Source of the DNA: a bacterium | GTDB lineage: Bacteria > Sysuimicrobiota > Sysuimicrobiia > Sysuimicrobiales > Segetimicrobiaceae | DNA: 64,000 nucleotides | Reading direction: 5' to 3' | NCBI GenBank assembly: GCA_035945995.1 | Contig: DASYZR010000116.1 | Coordinates: 28,695-92,694, forward strand | Shown here: positions 17,727 through 27,322 of the stretch, piece after piece | Layout: each line of letters begins with the position of its first letter | How positions within the stretch are numbered: the first letter of the stretch is position 1 | The notes under the pieces: generated by a model | What the model saw: only the letters and a program-made list of their open reading frames with translations | Databases searched by the model: none | Told to the model about the DNA's origin: nothing | Position numbers and translations under genes: made by a program

Positions 17727-18352
17727 ACCGAAGAGCCTTCGCCATTGCCCTGATCACGCTCGCCGTAGCCGCTGTGGTCCTGAGGGCCGTCGAGTACGCT
17801 CCCGCCGTCCCGGTTCGCACCCCTCTACGGGACTTCCCGCTGCACGTCCTCGGGTGGCGCGGACAGTCGAGTTTCTTCACGCCGGATGTCGTCGCCGAGC
17901 TGCGCGCCGATGACTATCTCGTCCGAACCTACCAAGATCGCGCGGGAGATGCGTTGGGGCTGTATGTCGCGTATTACAGTTCTCAACCCCCGGGGACCCG
18001 CATCCACTCTCCGGCCGTCTGTCTTCCTGCTGCCGGCTGGTATATCAAACGCTCCGGGCTCGAGCAGATCAGACTCGCCGATCGCACCATTACTGTCAAT
18101 CGGAACCTGATCGAAAAGGGAGATGAGCACCAGGTCGTTCTCTATTGGTATCAGATGCACGGAGTGGTTGCGGCAAGGGAGCTTCAGGCCATAAGCCTGC
18201 TGGCGTGGACGTCGCTCACCCAGCGGAGGACTGATGAGGCACTGGTGCGGGTAAACGCGGCGTTCGCCGGCGAGGCTCAGGACACGGTGGAACGGGAAAC
18301 CGCCTTCGTCCGAAACGTCTTTCCACTGCTGAAACACTACCTGCCGGAATAG
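17723..18352 (+). CDS. epsI: EpsI-family exosortase-associated protein
   Basis: 209 residues. One N-terminal membrane anchor (FAIALITLAVAAVVLRAV), then a periplasmic domain with the EpsI pattern: LGWRG, YLVRTYQDRAGDALGLYVAYYSSQ, the conserved IHSPAVCLPAAGW with its Cys, and YWYQMHG. EpsI is found fused to or next to exosortase and is linked to exopolysaccharide production. Start fixed by the 4-bp ATGA overlap with the exosortase stop, so the two are translationally coupled. Confidence 0.9.
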   Translation: MNRRAFAIALITLAVAAVVLRAVEYAPAVPVRTPLRDFPLHVLGWRGQSSFFTPDVVAELRADDYLVRTYQDRAGDALGLYVAYYSSQPPGTRIHSPAVCLPAAGWYIKRSGLEQIRLADRTITVNRNLIEKGDEHQVVLYWYQMHGVVAARELQAISLLAWTSLTQRRTDEALVRVNAAFAGEAQDTVERETAFVRNVFPLLKHYLPE

Positions 18353-18426
18353 CGATTCCTGTCAACGATCCGGATCGTCCGCGCCGCCTACCCCGGCGCC
18401 GTAACGATCGCGGGCCCGTCGGTGCG

Positions 18427-19446
18427 TCACGCGCACAACACACCATGCCGGCGCGACGCGAGGAGACTTCCGGCACTCGACGCAGAGAATTCCAACAGAT
18501 GGATTGCCGCAAAGATTGCAAGCTCGATATTCGACCGCACCGTGATCTTTCGCTTCTGCGCGGCGTGTTTGATGAGCAGCATCAGACGGGCCCAGTACAA
18601 ACACAGTGGAATGAGAGACCACGGCGTGAGCACGCTCAGCGCGATGAGCGCCATCGAAATCTTCTCGGGGCTCGTCAGATTGACGCACATCGTCACCGGT
18701 GCCCGCGCTGACATGGTATGCCGTCCGATCATTACGCTGGCGATGCCGTGGAAATGCTTTCGCATCAGCCTGGGTCTGCCCGCCCCATAGAAGAATTGGC
18801 GCTTCAGGGCGGCGCTCAGCGTAGGCCGGTGAATATGCCGAACGCGGGCCGCGGGCGCTCCAACGATCACCCCCCCACCCCGCAAAATTCGCCAGCACAG
18901 ATCCAGGTCCTCACCCGTCGACATTGATTCATCGAACAGGCCGAACCGCTTTAGCACGTCAACCCGAACGGAGAGATTGGCCGTGTAAAATACCGTCGTC
19001 GGGCCATACGCGGTGATCGTAGTTGCCTGATCCGGCTGGGGAAACGCCGTTATGGCTAGGCACCGCTCGATCAGCGTTTGGGGCTCGTATTCGCTGATGC
19101 CGCCAGAAACTGCGGCGATCTCGGGGCTTGCGTAAGCTTCGGCGATTTGGGCCAGCCATTCCGGTTCCGGAACGCAGTCGGCGTCCGTAAAGGCGACAAT
19201 TCCCTCGTCAAGCAGGCGCAGAGCCGCGTTGCGCGCCGCGGCCTGTCCACGCGTCTGCTCACGTCGGACGTGCATGTACGGAGCGGCCGCGGCCTGTTCC
19301 TGAAGCCATTCGTACGTGCCGTCCGAGGAGCCGTTGTCCACGAAGTAAATCGAATCGGGCCGCCGCGTCTGTCGCAGCAACGCATCCACACATCGCGCGA
19401 TTGTCCGGCGGGCGTTGTATGCGGGAACGACGACACTAATACGCAT
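18427..19446 (-). CDS. Family 2 glycosyltransferase
   Basis: 339 residues. GT-A fold: MRISVVVPAYNARRTIARCV, VDNGSSDGT, AFTDADC (DxD metal motif) and the acceptor-site segment STGEDLDLCWRILRGG (ED motif). The C-terminal half has membrane helices (SMALIALSVLTPWSLIPLCL). Transfers a sugar from an NDP donor during assembly of the repeat unit. ATG 19446 stands right before the first strand. Last gene of the long minus-strand exopolysaccharide operon. Confidence 0.88.
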   Translation of the reverse strand: MRISVVVPAYNARRTIARCVDALLRQTRRPDSIYFVDNGSSDGTYEWLQEQAAAAPYMHVRREQTRGQAAARNAALRLLDEGIVAFTDADCVPEPEWLAQIAEAYASPEIAAVSGGISEYEPQTLIERCLAITAFPQPDQATTITAYGPTTVFYTANLSVRVDVLKRFGLFDESMSTGEDLDLCWRILRGGGVIVGAPAARVRHIHRPTLSAALKRQFFYGAGRPRLMRKHFHGIASVMIGRHTMSARAPVTMCVNLTSPEKISMALIALSVLTPWSLIPLCLYWARLMLLIKHAAQKRKITVRSNIELAIFAAIHLLEFSASSAGSLLASRRHGVLCA

Positions 19447-19459
19447 GGCGTTCCTTATC

Positions 19460-21433
19460 TTATTGCGCTCCAACCGCGTCCACTGCGATCTGTCCGGGCC
19501 GAGTCATCCGCTGTCGGAGATCTCCCCGCCGCAGCATTCGAAGCCACACTTCCAAGTTGAGGAGCGCCCACAAACGATCCCCGTTATTTTTCCTTTCTTC
19601 TTTATGCTCGCGGTAGAGGCTCCGTATGGCGTCGGCTCTGAGATAGTCGTTCACATGCGCGTCGCGTGCCAGCAACGTCTCCTCAGCATATGGCCGAAGC
19701 TCGTGGCGAAACCAGCGGTCAACCGGCGCGGTGAACCCGTGCTTGCGCCGGCGAAGCAGTTCGCGCGGCAGCATGTCGCGAAAGGCCAGCCGCAAGATGT
19801 ACTTCAGCTGCCCGCGGCGGATTTTCATCTCGGGTGGGAGCGACGCAACGAACTCGACCAGGGCTGTGTCAAGCATCGGGGACCGCGTCTCCAGCCCGTG
19901 CGCCATACTCATCCGATCCATCTTCACGTGGAGATCGTCCGGGAGATACGTCGTGAAATTGAGATGAAGGAGCCGTTGCAGCAACGGAAGCGTCGCGAGT
20001 CGCTGGTCCGGCTGACGGAGGCTGCCGAATAAGTGCTCCGCGGCCAGATCCGCCTCTGGGCCGGGACCCATCAACGTCGCGACCGTCGGGGCATCAAAGA
20101 GAGACATCCACCCGGCGAACCGCTCCTCAACGGAGGTGTGCGCCTGGAAGAAGAAACGCTCCAGCCGGCGACGCGGGCTATAGTAACCATCGCCATTCGG
20201 GAGCCAGCGCGAGATCGTCCGCCCCAGGGGGGCCACCGCCGAAGGGATCTTCGCGGCGAGCATCGCGGCCAAGAAACGCTCGTACCCCGCAAACACCTCG
20301 TCCCCGCCGTCTCCGTTTAGTGCGACCGTGACGTGCTGTCGTGCCAGCTGGGCGACGAGATACGTGGGAACGGCCGAGTAATCGCCATACGGCTGGTCAT
20401 GATGCCAGAGGAGCGTCTCGACGAGGGAACCCACCTCTCCACGAAGCACGAGCACCGTATGGCGGGTGCGAAACTTCTTCGCGGCCGCCTCGGCGTAGGG
20501 TTGCTCATCATAAGAAAGGTCGCCTGGAAAACCGGCGGTAAACGTGCGAACCGGTTCCTGGGTCAATTGCGACATGATCCCTACCACAATCGAGGAATCC
20601 AAACCGCCGCTCAACAGCGCGCCCAGCGGGACATCGCTGATCATTCGGCGGGCGACCGCTTGCGTCAGGAGCTCGCGGACGCGTCTCGCTGCCTCCGCCG
20701 CGGAGCGGATACCCGCAGGGGCCCGGTCTGAGAATTTGAGTTCCCAATAGCGGCGCGGGCCGCTGACGCCCGCCGCGTCCACGATCATGTATGATCCGGG
20801 CGGAACTTGATAGACTCCACGGTACATCGTCCGAGGGCCCGGTACGTACCCGAAGACCAGGTACTCTGGAATGTGGTCGGCCGCCACATGCGGCTCAACC
20901 CAGGGACAGGCGAGCAAGGCCTTGATCTCCTGCGCGAACGTGAACCGTGCCCCGTCCGCAATGTAGTACAGCGGCTTCTTGCCGGACCGGTCGCGCGCCA
21001 GTACCAGTCTTGCCCGCGGCTCGTCCCACAGCGCAAACGCAAACATCCCATCCAGGTGGCGAATGAAGTCGTCTCCGAACTGCTCATACGCGTGGACGAT
21101 GGTCTCGGTATCGGACGCGGACCGAAATTCATGTCCGCACTGACGCAGCTCTGCCCGAAGCTCCCGAAAATTGTAAATTTCGCCGTTGAAGGTGACCCAC
21201 ACGGTCTTCGTCTCGTTCGGCATCGGTTGCCGGGCGGCGTCGGACAAGTCGATGATCTTGAGGCGACGATGACCGAGGAACACGGAGGGACGGCGCGTCG
21301 CCCCCGGCGCGGACCGTACGAGGGTCCCGTCTCCGTCGGGTCCGCGGTGCCGCAGCAGCTCCATCATCCGCCGGCCCGCGCCATCGTCCACCGGCTCTCC
21401 GTCCAGGTTAGCGAATCCGCAGATTCCGCACAC
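19460..21433 (-). CDS. asnB: Asparagine synthetase (glutamine-hydrolysing), EPS-locus type
   Basis: 657 residues. The N-terminal class II glutaminase domain starts with Cys2 (MCGICGFANLDG). The C-terminal ATP-pyrophosphatase/synthetase domain has the PPi loop LLSGGLDSS. Copies inside exosortase/EPS clusters are thought to amidate uronic acids or other carboxylates of the polysaccharide rather than to make asparagine; the presence of a UDP-sugar dehydrogenase in the same operon supports this, by inference. Gap to the preceding WbqC gene 15 bp. Confidence 0.92.
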   Translation of the reverse strand: MCGICGFANLDGEPVDDGAGRRMMELLRHRGPDGDGTLVRSAPGATRRPSVFLGHRRLKIIDLSDAARQPMPNETKTVWVTFNGEIYNFRELRAELRQCGHEFRSASDTETIVHAYEQFGDDFIRHLDGMFAFALWDEPRARLVLARDRSGKKPLYYIADGARFTFAQEIKALLACPWVEPHVAADHIPEYLVFGYVPGPRTMYRGVYQVPPGSYMIVDAAGVSGPRRYWELKFSDRAPAGIRSAAEAARRVRELLTQAVARRMISDVPLGALLSGGLDSSIVVGIMSQLTQEPVRTFTAGFPGDLSYDEQPYAEAAAKKFRTRHTVLVLRGEVGSLVETLLWHHDQPYGDYSAVPTYLVAQLARQHVTVALNGDGGDEVFAGYERFLAAMLAAKIPSAVAPLGRTISRWLPNGDGYYSPRRRLERFFFQAHTSVEERFAGWMSLFDAPTVATLMGPGPEADLAAEHLFGSLRQPDQRLATLPLLQRLLHLNFTTYLPDDLHVKMDRMSMAHGLETRSPMLDTALVEFVASLPPEMKIRRGQLKYILRLAFRDMLPRELLRRRKHGFTAPVDRWFRHELRPYAEETLLARDAHVNDYLRADAIRSLYREHKEERKNNGDRLWALLNLEVWLRMLRRGDLRQRMTRPGQIAVDAVGAQ

Positions 21434-21448
21434 CGCCGCGCTCCACCA

Positions 21449-22174
21449 TCAGACGTTTCCCGAAGCCACCGCCTCGGAAGCCTCACGCCGGCACCGTGCC
21501 AGAATGGACAGGGCCGCCTCGCCCTCATTGAACAGCAGGTCGATGATCGAGAGATCCGGCACGAATCCGAGGCGCATGTGCTGCTGGCGGTACGTCCGGC
21601 ACTCCCACCCCTGGAGTCCCACCTCGATGCCCCGCCCTTCAAACAGCGGCGCGTCGAGATGATTGTCCGCCGCATAGTCTCCGGTCAAGTACGTCGTGGC
21701 TCCGAGCGCGGCACAGATGTCGACAATCCGCTGCGTGCCCCGGCCGGAAATGCCGAGGTCCGAACTCCGAACGATTCGGGTCCGGATCCCCAGCACCGAC
21801 ACGAGCCACGCGAGTACATGCTCGCTCAGGTCGACCAGTCGCGGCCACTGCGCAGCGTAGATGTCCGCCAGCGCCGGCTGATAGAGATGCAAGAAGGGCG
21901 CCCGCGCGTAGTTCGTGCGGATCGCCATCCAATGCTTCTCCCGCCACCGCTCCTGATTGTTGATGCAGACGTCGGAGATCCGTTTGCCGAACGCGTCGAC
22001 AACCGGGACCGTCAGGTACATCCACCCCTGCGCGCATTTGATCTTGTTGCGATTCTGCCAGCCGTTCTTCGTGTATGCCGCGTCGTCCAGCAGCACAAAT
22101 ACGTCGCTACGCGCGATCTTGTCGATGTAGCGCAGCCACGGAAGATAATGGGGCTGATGAATTGCGACAATCAT
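21449..22174 (-). CDS. WbqC-family protein
   Basis: 241 residues. The start MIVAIHQPHYLPWLRYIDK and the following DVFVLLDDAAYTKNGWQNRN are diagnostic of the WbqC-like family, found in O-antigen and EPS clusters. Its enzymatic role is not settled; a part in amino-sugar modification is often proposed. ATG 22174 overlaps the stop of the upstream glycosyltransferase (ATGA). Confidence 0.88.
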   Translation of the reverse strand: MIVAIHQPHYLPWLRYIDKIARSDVFVLLDDAAYTKNGWQNRNKIKCAQGWMYLTVPVVDAFGKRISDVCINNQERWREKHWMAIRTNYARAPFLHLYQPALADIYAAQWPRLVDLSEHVLAWLVSVLGIRTRIVRSSDLGISGRGTQRIVDICAALGATTYLTGDYAADNHLDAPLFEGRGIEVGLQGWECRTYRQQHMRLGFVPDLSIIDLLFNEGEAALSILARCRREASEAVASGNV

Positions 22175-23400
22175 GCGCACTCTCCGCCCTTCGGCGACGC
22201 CGCGTGCCCGTCGTTCACGGCGCGGCCGCCGGTGCGTTCGTTCAGCAACCGTACGTAGAGGCTGTCGATGTCGGCGATCATAGGGACGATACCGAACCGC
22301 TCTACCCCGCGTCCGGCACGCTGACCCATGGCGCTCAGGAGCGCCCGGTCGGCGCAACAGCGGACGATCGCATCGGCGAGGGCCCGAGGGTCGGCGGGAG
22401 GCACGAGCAAACCCGTCTCCTCATCGGCGACGATGTCCTGGATGCCGCTCACGCGCGAACCAATCACGGGACGGCCGGCCGCAAGCGCTTCTACCGCGGC
22501 CCTCCCCATCCCCTCGTTCAACGAGGGGAGCACCATGACGTCGCAGAGCGACATGAGGTCCGGGATGTCCCGCCGCAGGCCGAGAAACCTCACCCCCCCG
22601 TCGATGCCCAGAGCGCAGGCGCGCCGCTCCAGCTGCGCGCGCAGGGGGCCGTCTCCAACGATAATGAACGTGGCCTTCTGTACGGCCGCGAGGACGGCGG
22701 GGACGGCTTCGAGCAGGTGCTGCACGCCCTTGACCGGCGCCAGGCGCGCCACACAACCCACCACGAAACCGTCTGCCGGAAGCCCAAGGGCCGCCCGCGC
22801 CGTCTCTCGAGGAACGGGCGTACCTGCCTGCCGGAAGCGCTCAATGTCGATCCCGCTGTGAACCACGTCGAATTTCTCCGCCGGGCCGATGCGGAGACGG
22901 AGGTGGTCCTGCCGCTCCGCCTCCGTCAGGCAGAGAACCCGGTCGGTGAAGCCCGTCAACCACCGCTCGACCTGTATCAGCGCGGTCGAGCCTGTGGCGT
23001 TCAAGTAGTCATGAAAGGCATGGCCGTGAGGCGTGTGGACGACGATGGGCACGCGTGCGAGTCGGGCGGCAACGCGCCCCAGCAAACCGGCCTTCGTCGT
23101 GTGGGTGTGCACGATCTTGTAACGACCACGGCGCATCAGCGCATACAGGCGACACAAGGCCCGCACGTCGAGAATGGGATGGAGATCGCGGACCAACTCG
23201 GGAATCCGTATGAACGGCACACCGGGGGGAAGACCATGCTCGAGGGTTCCCTCCGGGCCGCTGGTGGGCCCGCTGGCCAGGGTCACGGCGTAGCGGTCGC
23301 GCGCGAGGCGCTCCACCGTGAGCAGGGTGTTCTCCTGTGCCCCCCCCACCACAAGCCGTGTGATCACGTGCAGAACGGGGATTCGCGCGTCCGGCGGCAT
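22171..23400 (-). CDS. Family 4 glycosyltransferase
   Basis: 409 residues with a GT-B fold. N-terminal glycine loop (VVGGAQENTLL), HTHTTKAGLLGR acceptor-side segment, VGCVARLAPVKGVQHLLEAV donor-side strand, and the E-x7-E motif region PSLNEGMGRAAVEALAAGRP. Retaining hexosyltransferase acting in repeat-unit assembly at the cytoplasmic membrane. TGATG overlap with the upstream glycosyltransferase gene. Confidence 0.9.
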   Translation of the reverse strand: MPPDARIPVLHVITRLVVGGAQENTLLTVERLARDRYAVTLASGPTSGPEGTLEHGLPPGVPFIRIPELVRDLHPILDVRALCRLYALMRRGRYKIVHTHTTKAGLLGRVAARLARVPIVVHTPHGHAFHDYLNATGSTALIQVERWLTGFTDRVLCLTEAERQDHLRLRIGPAEKFDVVHSGIDIERFRQAGTPVPRETARAALGLPADGFVVGCVARLAPVKGVQHLLEAVPAVLAAVQKATFIIVGDGPLRAQLERRACALGIDGGVRFLGLRRDIPDLMSLCDVMVLPSLNEGMGRAAVEALAAGRPVIGSRVSGIQDIVADEETGLLVPPADPRALADAIVRCCADRALLSAMGQRAGRGVERFGIVPMIADIDSLYVRLLNERTGGRAVNDGHAASPKGGECA

Positions 23401-24536
23401 CAGAGGCTCCAGATTCGCGCGACCGCCGCGGTCCAGGCGGAAGCCAGTTGCTCGGTCCGCCGCCGTCCCTGCATGCCGAGCCGCGTTGCCTCTTCTCGAT
23501 CCGAAAGGAGCTTTGTGATGGCCGCCGAGAGTTCATCGACATCCGTCGGATTCACGAGGACACCCGTAACCCCGTCGAGGACGGCCTCGGGGACGCCGCC
23601 GCTCCGCCCGCCGATGACCGGCTTCCCGCATGCGCCGGCCTCCAGGAAGACGATGCCGAACCCTTCGAAATCTCCACACGGCAAGGGCCGGCTCGGCATG
23701 ACGAAGAGATCGCAGGACGCATACAGAGGCGCCAGATCCTGCTCGGACACGTGTCCCGCAAACACGACATCGTCCCCGCATCCCAGGTCGACCGCGAGCG
23801 CCCGAAGCCGCGCTTCCTCCGGACCGCGACCGGCGATGACGTATCGGATCGGCCCCGACGACCGCTTCACCTTGTTGAGCGCCCGAATCACCATGTCGTG
23901 CCCCTTATAATCGTCCAGGCGGCTTACGGTCAGGATCACGCGTTGCCCGTCGAGCCCGTACCGCGCCCGTACTCCCCCATCATCAAGCGTGGGCCGGAAT
24001 CGGTCCGTCTCCACACTCATCGTCAAGGCTTCAGTCCGGGGATTGGTGATCGCCAGGTCCTCGAAGTACCGGCGCGTGTACTCGCTGTTCACGACAACGA
24101 GCGCGGCACCGCGCACAACCCGCCGGACCACGGCCCGCACCATGCCGAAGCGCATGTACCGCGCCATCTCGCCTCCATGAAGATACAGCACGTAGGGGAG
24201 TCCTTGGAGCAGCCGTGCGACAATGCCGATGGGCGCCAGGTGCAGCTGCCCGATGTGAACCGCATCGACCCGCTCGCGGCGGGCGGTCGCGATGCCACGC
24301 ACCAAGAGGATCGCCAGCTGGACCACCCGAGCCGGGAGGCGCCGGCTCGTCGGACCTCGCTGCCGCACGATCTTATACGGCTGGCACACGTCGAAACCGT
24401 GATCTCCGGCAGTTCTCGGAGCCAGCACCACGACGCCGCCGGCCGGCACCGCAGCACAAATGCGCTCATACCAGCGCGCCACGCCCCCGACCACCGGCGG
24501 AAAATCGTTTGTGATCAGGAGGGCCTTCGTTGTCAT
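23400..24536 (-). CDS. Family 4 glycosyltransferase
   Basis: 378 residues with a GT-B fold: ITNDFPPVVGGVARWYERIC at the N-terminus, HIGQLHLAPIGIVAR, YVLYLHGGEMARY, ILTVSRLDDYKGHDMVIRAL, and the E-x7-E segment FEGFGIVFLEAGACGKPVIGG (nucleotide-sugar binding). ATG 24536 directly precedes the first beta strand; the open frame upstream is rejected because it overlaps the next gene. Transfers a hexose to the growing repeat unit. Confidence 0.9.
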   Translation of the reverse strand: MTTKALLITNDFPPVVGGVARWYERICAAVPAGGVVVLAPRTAGDHGFDVCQPYKIVRQRGPTSRRLPARVVQLAILLVRGIATARRERVDAVHIGQLHLAPIGIVARLLQGLPYVLYLHGGEMARYMRFGMVRAVVRRVVRGAALVVVNSEYTRRYFEDLAITNPRTEALTMSVETDRFRPTLDDGGVRARYGLDGQRVILTVSRLDDYKGHDMVIRALNKVKRSSGPIRYVIAGRGPEEARLRALAVDLGCGDDVVFAGHVSEQDLAPLYASCDLFVMPSRPLPCGDFEGFGIVFLEAGACGKPVIGGRSGGVPEAVLDGVTGVLVNPTDVDELSAAITKLLSDREEATRLGMQGRRRTEQLASAWTAAVARIWSL

Positions 24537-24561
24537 AAACTCCCGCGACCGCGGCAACGCC

Positions 24562-25416
24562 TCATGGCTTTGGCGCCTTCCCAAGACCCGCCGCGGACCA
24601 TCCCCCGGTGAGCCGCAACCGTGCATGATAACCTGCAAAACCGGCAGCGTACGCCAACTGCGACGCGAGGGCGACCCAACGAAGTCGTGCGAGGTCACAC
24701 ACGGCGCGCACCGCGTGGCGCCGCCACCGATACACCGGGCTCCGCGCAACCGCCGGCGCGCCCGCGTGACCGTCGGGTGTATCGAGGGCCGCCGACGGCA
24801 TCTGCTTCGCGGCCTCCGCCGACTGCCAGCCGTTTCGAAAGAACACGCCGCACAGCGTCAAGAGACCGTCGGGCATGGGATGATAGAACCATGCGCGAGG
24901 CGCGACGACGATACGCAGGCCGCGTCGACGGACGCGGGCCCGCATCTCCGGATCGACCCCCCGCGGGATCTGTTCATTGAATCCCCCCAGCTCCCAGAAA
25001 GTGGACCGGCGGACCGCGCAACACGCCGTGGTGACCATGTCGCTGTCGGTGACGACAGACACAACCGGTGAACGGCTGCGAGCAATCTGACGCCCGGCGG
25101 CGCGCTGAAACGCGGTGGAGTCCGCCGGCAGCAGTTGCGCCGCCCCAACCATGCCGACGCCGTCATCGTCCAGCAGCGCAACCATGGCCTCCAGGACGCG
25201 TTCGTGGCCGAGCCGGACATCATCGTCGAGGAAGATCAGCACGTCTCCGGACGCGCGGCGGGCGCCGACATTCCGGGCGCGCCCGCTCGGAGACACGCCG
25301 ACGACCAGTTGCACCTCCTGAGCCTGGACGGTTTGTCCCTGGACATCGCGTACGAGCGGGCCCCTCTCCCCGCCCTTCAGCGAGGGGATGATGACGGACA
25401 CGGTCGGCTCAGGCAT
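24562..25416 (-). CDS. Family 2 glycosyltransferase
   Basis: 284 residues with a GT-A fold: TVSVIIPSLKGG, GRARNVGARRASGDVLIFLD with DDD metal motif, and GGFNEQIPRGVDPEMRARVRR as acceptor segment. No clear membrane anchor except weak hydrophobicity near the C-terminus. ATG 25416 overlaps the preceding stop by 8 bp. Confidence 0.85.
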   Translation of the reverse strand: MPEPTVSVIIPSLKGGERGPLVRDVQGQTVQAQEVQLVVGVSPSGRARNVGARRASGDVLIFLDDDVRLGHERVLEAMVALLDDDGVGMVGAAQLLPADSTAFQRAAGRQIARSRSPVVSVVTDSDMVTTACCAVRRSTFWELGGFNEQIPRGVDPEMRARVRRRGLRIVVAPRAWFYHPMPDGLLTLCGVFFRNGWQSAEAAKQMPSAALDTPDGHAGAPAVARSPVYRWRRHAVRAVCDLARLRWVALASQLAYAAGFAGYHARLRLTGGWSAAGLGKAPKP

Positions 25417-27322
25417 TGGCCACCTGCAACGCGTCGAGGTCCACACGAAGACGACGCGTGACGCGTCCCAATTGCACGGTCAGGAGGACGGTGTTCGTCC
25501 CACGCGAGTCGGCCGCGACGATGACCCCGGGGTCGAAGCACACCGCTGAAGCGCGCGCGGTGCCCGGCGCGAGCGGCGCGCGGATCACGCATGCCGGTCC
25601 GTTGCTCGTGAAGACCGGACGCGTCTCAAGGTCCCCGGGGGGACATTTGGCCCAGACATGGCCTTCGGGCTCCCCATGAACCGTGTCCGGCGCACCGGGG
25701 CGACACCGTCCGGGGAGCCGGAGCGTGCTCCACGCGGCATCGAAACGTCCGTCCACGCGGTCAACCACACAAAGACACCGGCAGCCCGGGAGCAAGATGA
25801 TCGCCCGACGCACCCGGGTGTCAGATGCCGGCACCGCCGCGTAGGCGGGTGGAATCCGAACCGGCAACCGTACGACAAAAGGCGCAATCCACCGGGCGAG
25901 TGCCCGGCCCTGCCATCCGGCTTTTTCCCTGGTGGCCTTGGTCAGGCGTCTCCGAAGGCCCATCCGCAAGGTGATCGGCGTCCCCCTCCCCACCAGGGCG
26001 ACGAAGTCGTCGTCGTCGATTACGCGTACCTCGTCATACACGCGGACCGCGTAGGTCTCGCCGGCAACGGAGATGACCGGCATGAAGCCGCTCCACCGTG
26101 GATCGGTGGGCGCGCGTGCGTCGTGGGGGGGAGGCGGGACGATCGTGCGCCCGTCGCATTGCAGCGTAAGCGGCTGCATCCCAGAATACCGGGCGTCCAT
26201 GAACAGGTACGATCCCGTGTTGAACTGGCCGCGGGTGCTGAACGCCGCGAAGACCCCTTCGCGATCTCGAACGATCAGGCCGGCATCCGGAGCATCGAAA
26301 CGCCTCGCCGGATTCCGCGGCGCGCCGGGCACCTCGTAGCGCTCGTGCGCCTGAAGCAGCATGAACGCGCAAAACGCATTGTAGTCCAGGCGGTGCACAT
26401 AATCGTCCCACGCCCGCTGTTCGGCATCCAGGGCGGTCGGGTAGAGTCGCATTCTGCCGTCCGCCAGCCGCAGACCGGCGAGAAATTGCGCCATCCTCGT
26501 GGCCGCCTCCGCCACTGGGCCGCGCACCTCGTCCGCGATGACACCGAGTGCAAGCGCATGCGACAGCGCGTAGACCGCGGCCGCATAACCGTACAACGAG
26601 TTGCATCCACGACCGAAGTATGTCGTCTCGCCGTTTGGAGCGCATAGGCCGGCCAGCGCGTTCACGCCGCGCGCGAGCGCCGTCCTGGCGGCATCGTCTT
26701 CTAGACTTCGTAGGAGCATCGCCAGCATCGCACAAATCTTCGCGTGGTAGGTAAGAGGTGTCGCCCGGCCGCCCGGCCCGTCGACGGCGGGATAGTCCGC
26801 AAACAGCCCGTCCGAGCCCTGCAACGGCAGGACGCGCGCGTACAGGCACTCGCGCGATGCGCGGAGGTCGGCCGCGGAGCCCAGCAGGTGGCTGCGCTGC
26901 GCGAGGCATACCGCCCGCATCGCCTCCCAGTTGTTCGTCGCGGTGGACGTGACAGACTCGAACGGCATGCGACGGAGATATGCGCTGATCGTACGCTGGA
27001 GCTCAGGCTGAATATCGGACTCTCGCCAGCGGCGAAGTACACATAGCAGCCCGAGATTGTTCAACTCATGCGCGCCGCGGGCGACCCGCGGCAGACTCAG
27101 GAAATACCGGACGGCGCGCTCCGCGTGATCACCCACCGCGCCCGGGTCCCGCGCGAGCGTGCACGCCGCCGCGAACAGCATTGTTCCGTAATGGTCGGCG
27201 GGCAGGGCCCCTCGGGCGATGGGATCGTAGAGGTTCCCGTCCGGCTGTTGGTGAGAGGCAAGCCAACCGACGATCGCCTCCGCCGTGGTCGCCGCCCCCG
27301 GCGGGTCGACGCGCACGGCCAC
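25409..27322 (-). CDS. Polysaccharide-lyase-like protein in the glycosyltransferase operon
   Basis: 637 residues with no signal peptide or membrane helix. Residues ~10-370 are helical with repeated Trp/Tyr/His positions (WLASHQQPDGNLYDP, HELNNLGLLCVLRRW, TNNWEAMRAVCLAQR, GPGGRATPLTYHAKICAML, YGYAAAVYALSHALA), as in alpha/alpha-toroid lyases and hydrolases. Residues ~370-637 are beta-rich (GVFAAFSTRGQFNTGSYLFM, CLCVVDRVDGRFDAAW), as in heparinase II/III-type C-terminal sandwiches. I infer a lyase or hydrolase fold, but cannot identify catalytic residues or substrate. The GTG at 27322 shares one base with the upstream TAG stop and has a GAGGAGAGGG ribosome site. Confidence 0.65.
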   Translation of the reverse strand: MAVRVDPPGAATTAEAIVGWLASHQQPDGNLYDPIARGALPADHYGTMLFAAACTLARDPGAVGDHAERAVRYFLSLPRVARGAHELNNLGLLCVLRRWRESDIQPELQRTISAYLRRMPFESVTSTATNNWEAMRAVCLAQRSHLLGSAADLRASRECLYARVLPLQGSDGLFADYPAVDGPGGRATPLTYHAKICAMLAMLLRSLEDDAARTALARGVNALAGLCAPNGETTYFGRGCNSLYGYAAAVYALSHALALGVIADEVRGPVAEAATRMAQFLAGLRLADGRMRLYPTALDAEQRAWDDYVHRLDYNAFCAFMLLQAHERYEVPGAPRNPARRFDAPDAGLIVRDREGVFAAFSTRGQFNTGSYLFMDARYSGMQPLTLQCDGRTIVPPPPHDARAPTDPRWSGFMPVISVAGETYAVRVYDEVRVIDDDDFVALVGRGTPITLRMGLRRRLTKATREKAGWQGRALARWIAPFVVRLPVRIPPAYAAVPASDTRVRRAIILLPGCRCLCVVDRVDGRFDAAWSTLRLPGRCRPGAPDTVHGEPEGHVWAKCPPGDLETRPVFTSNGPACVIRAPLAPGTARASAVCFDPGVIVAADSRGTNTVLLTVQLGRVTRRLRVDLDALQVANA

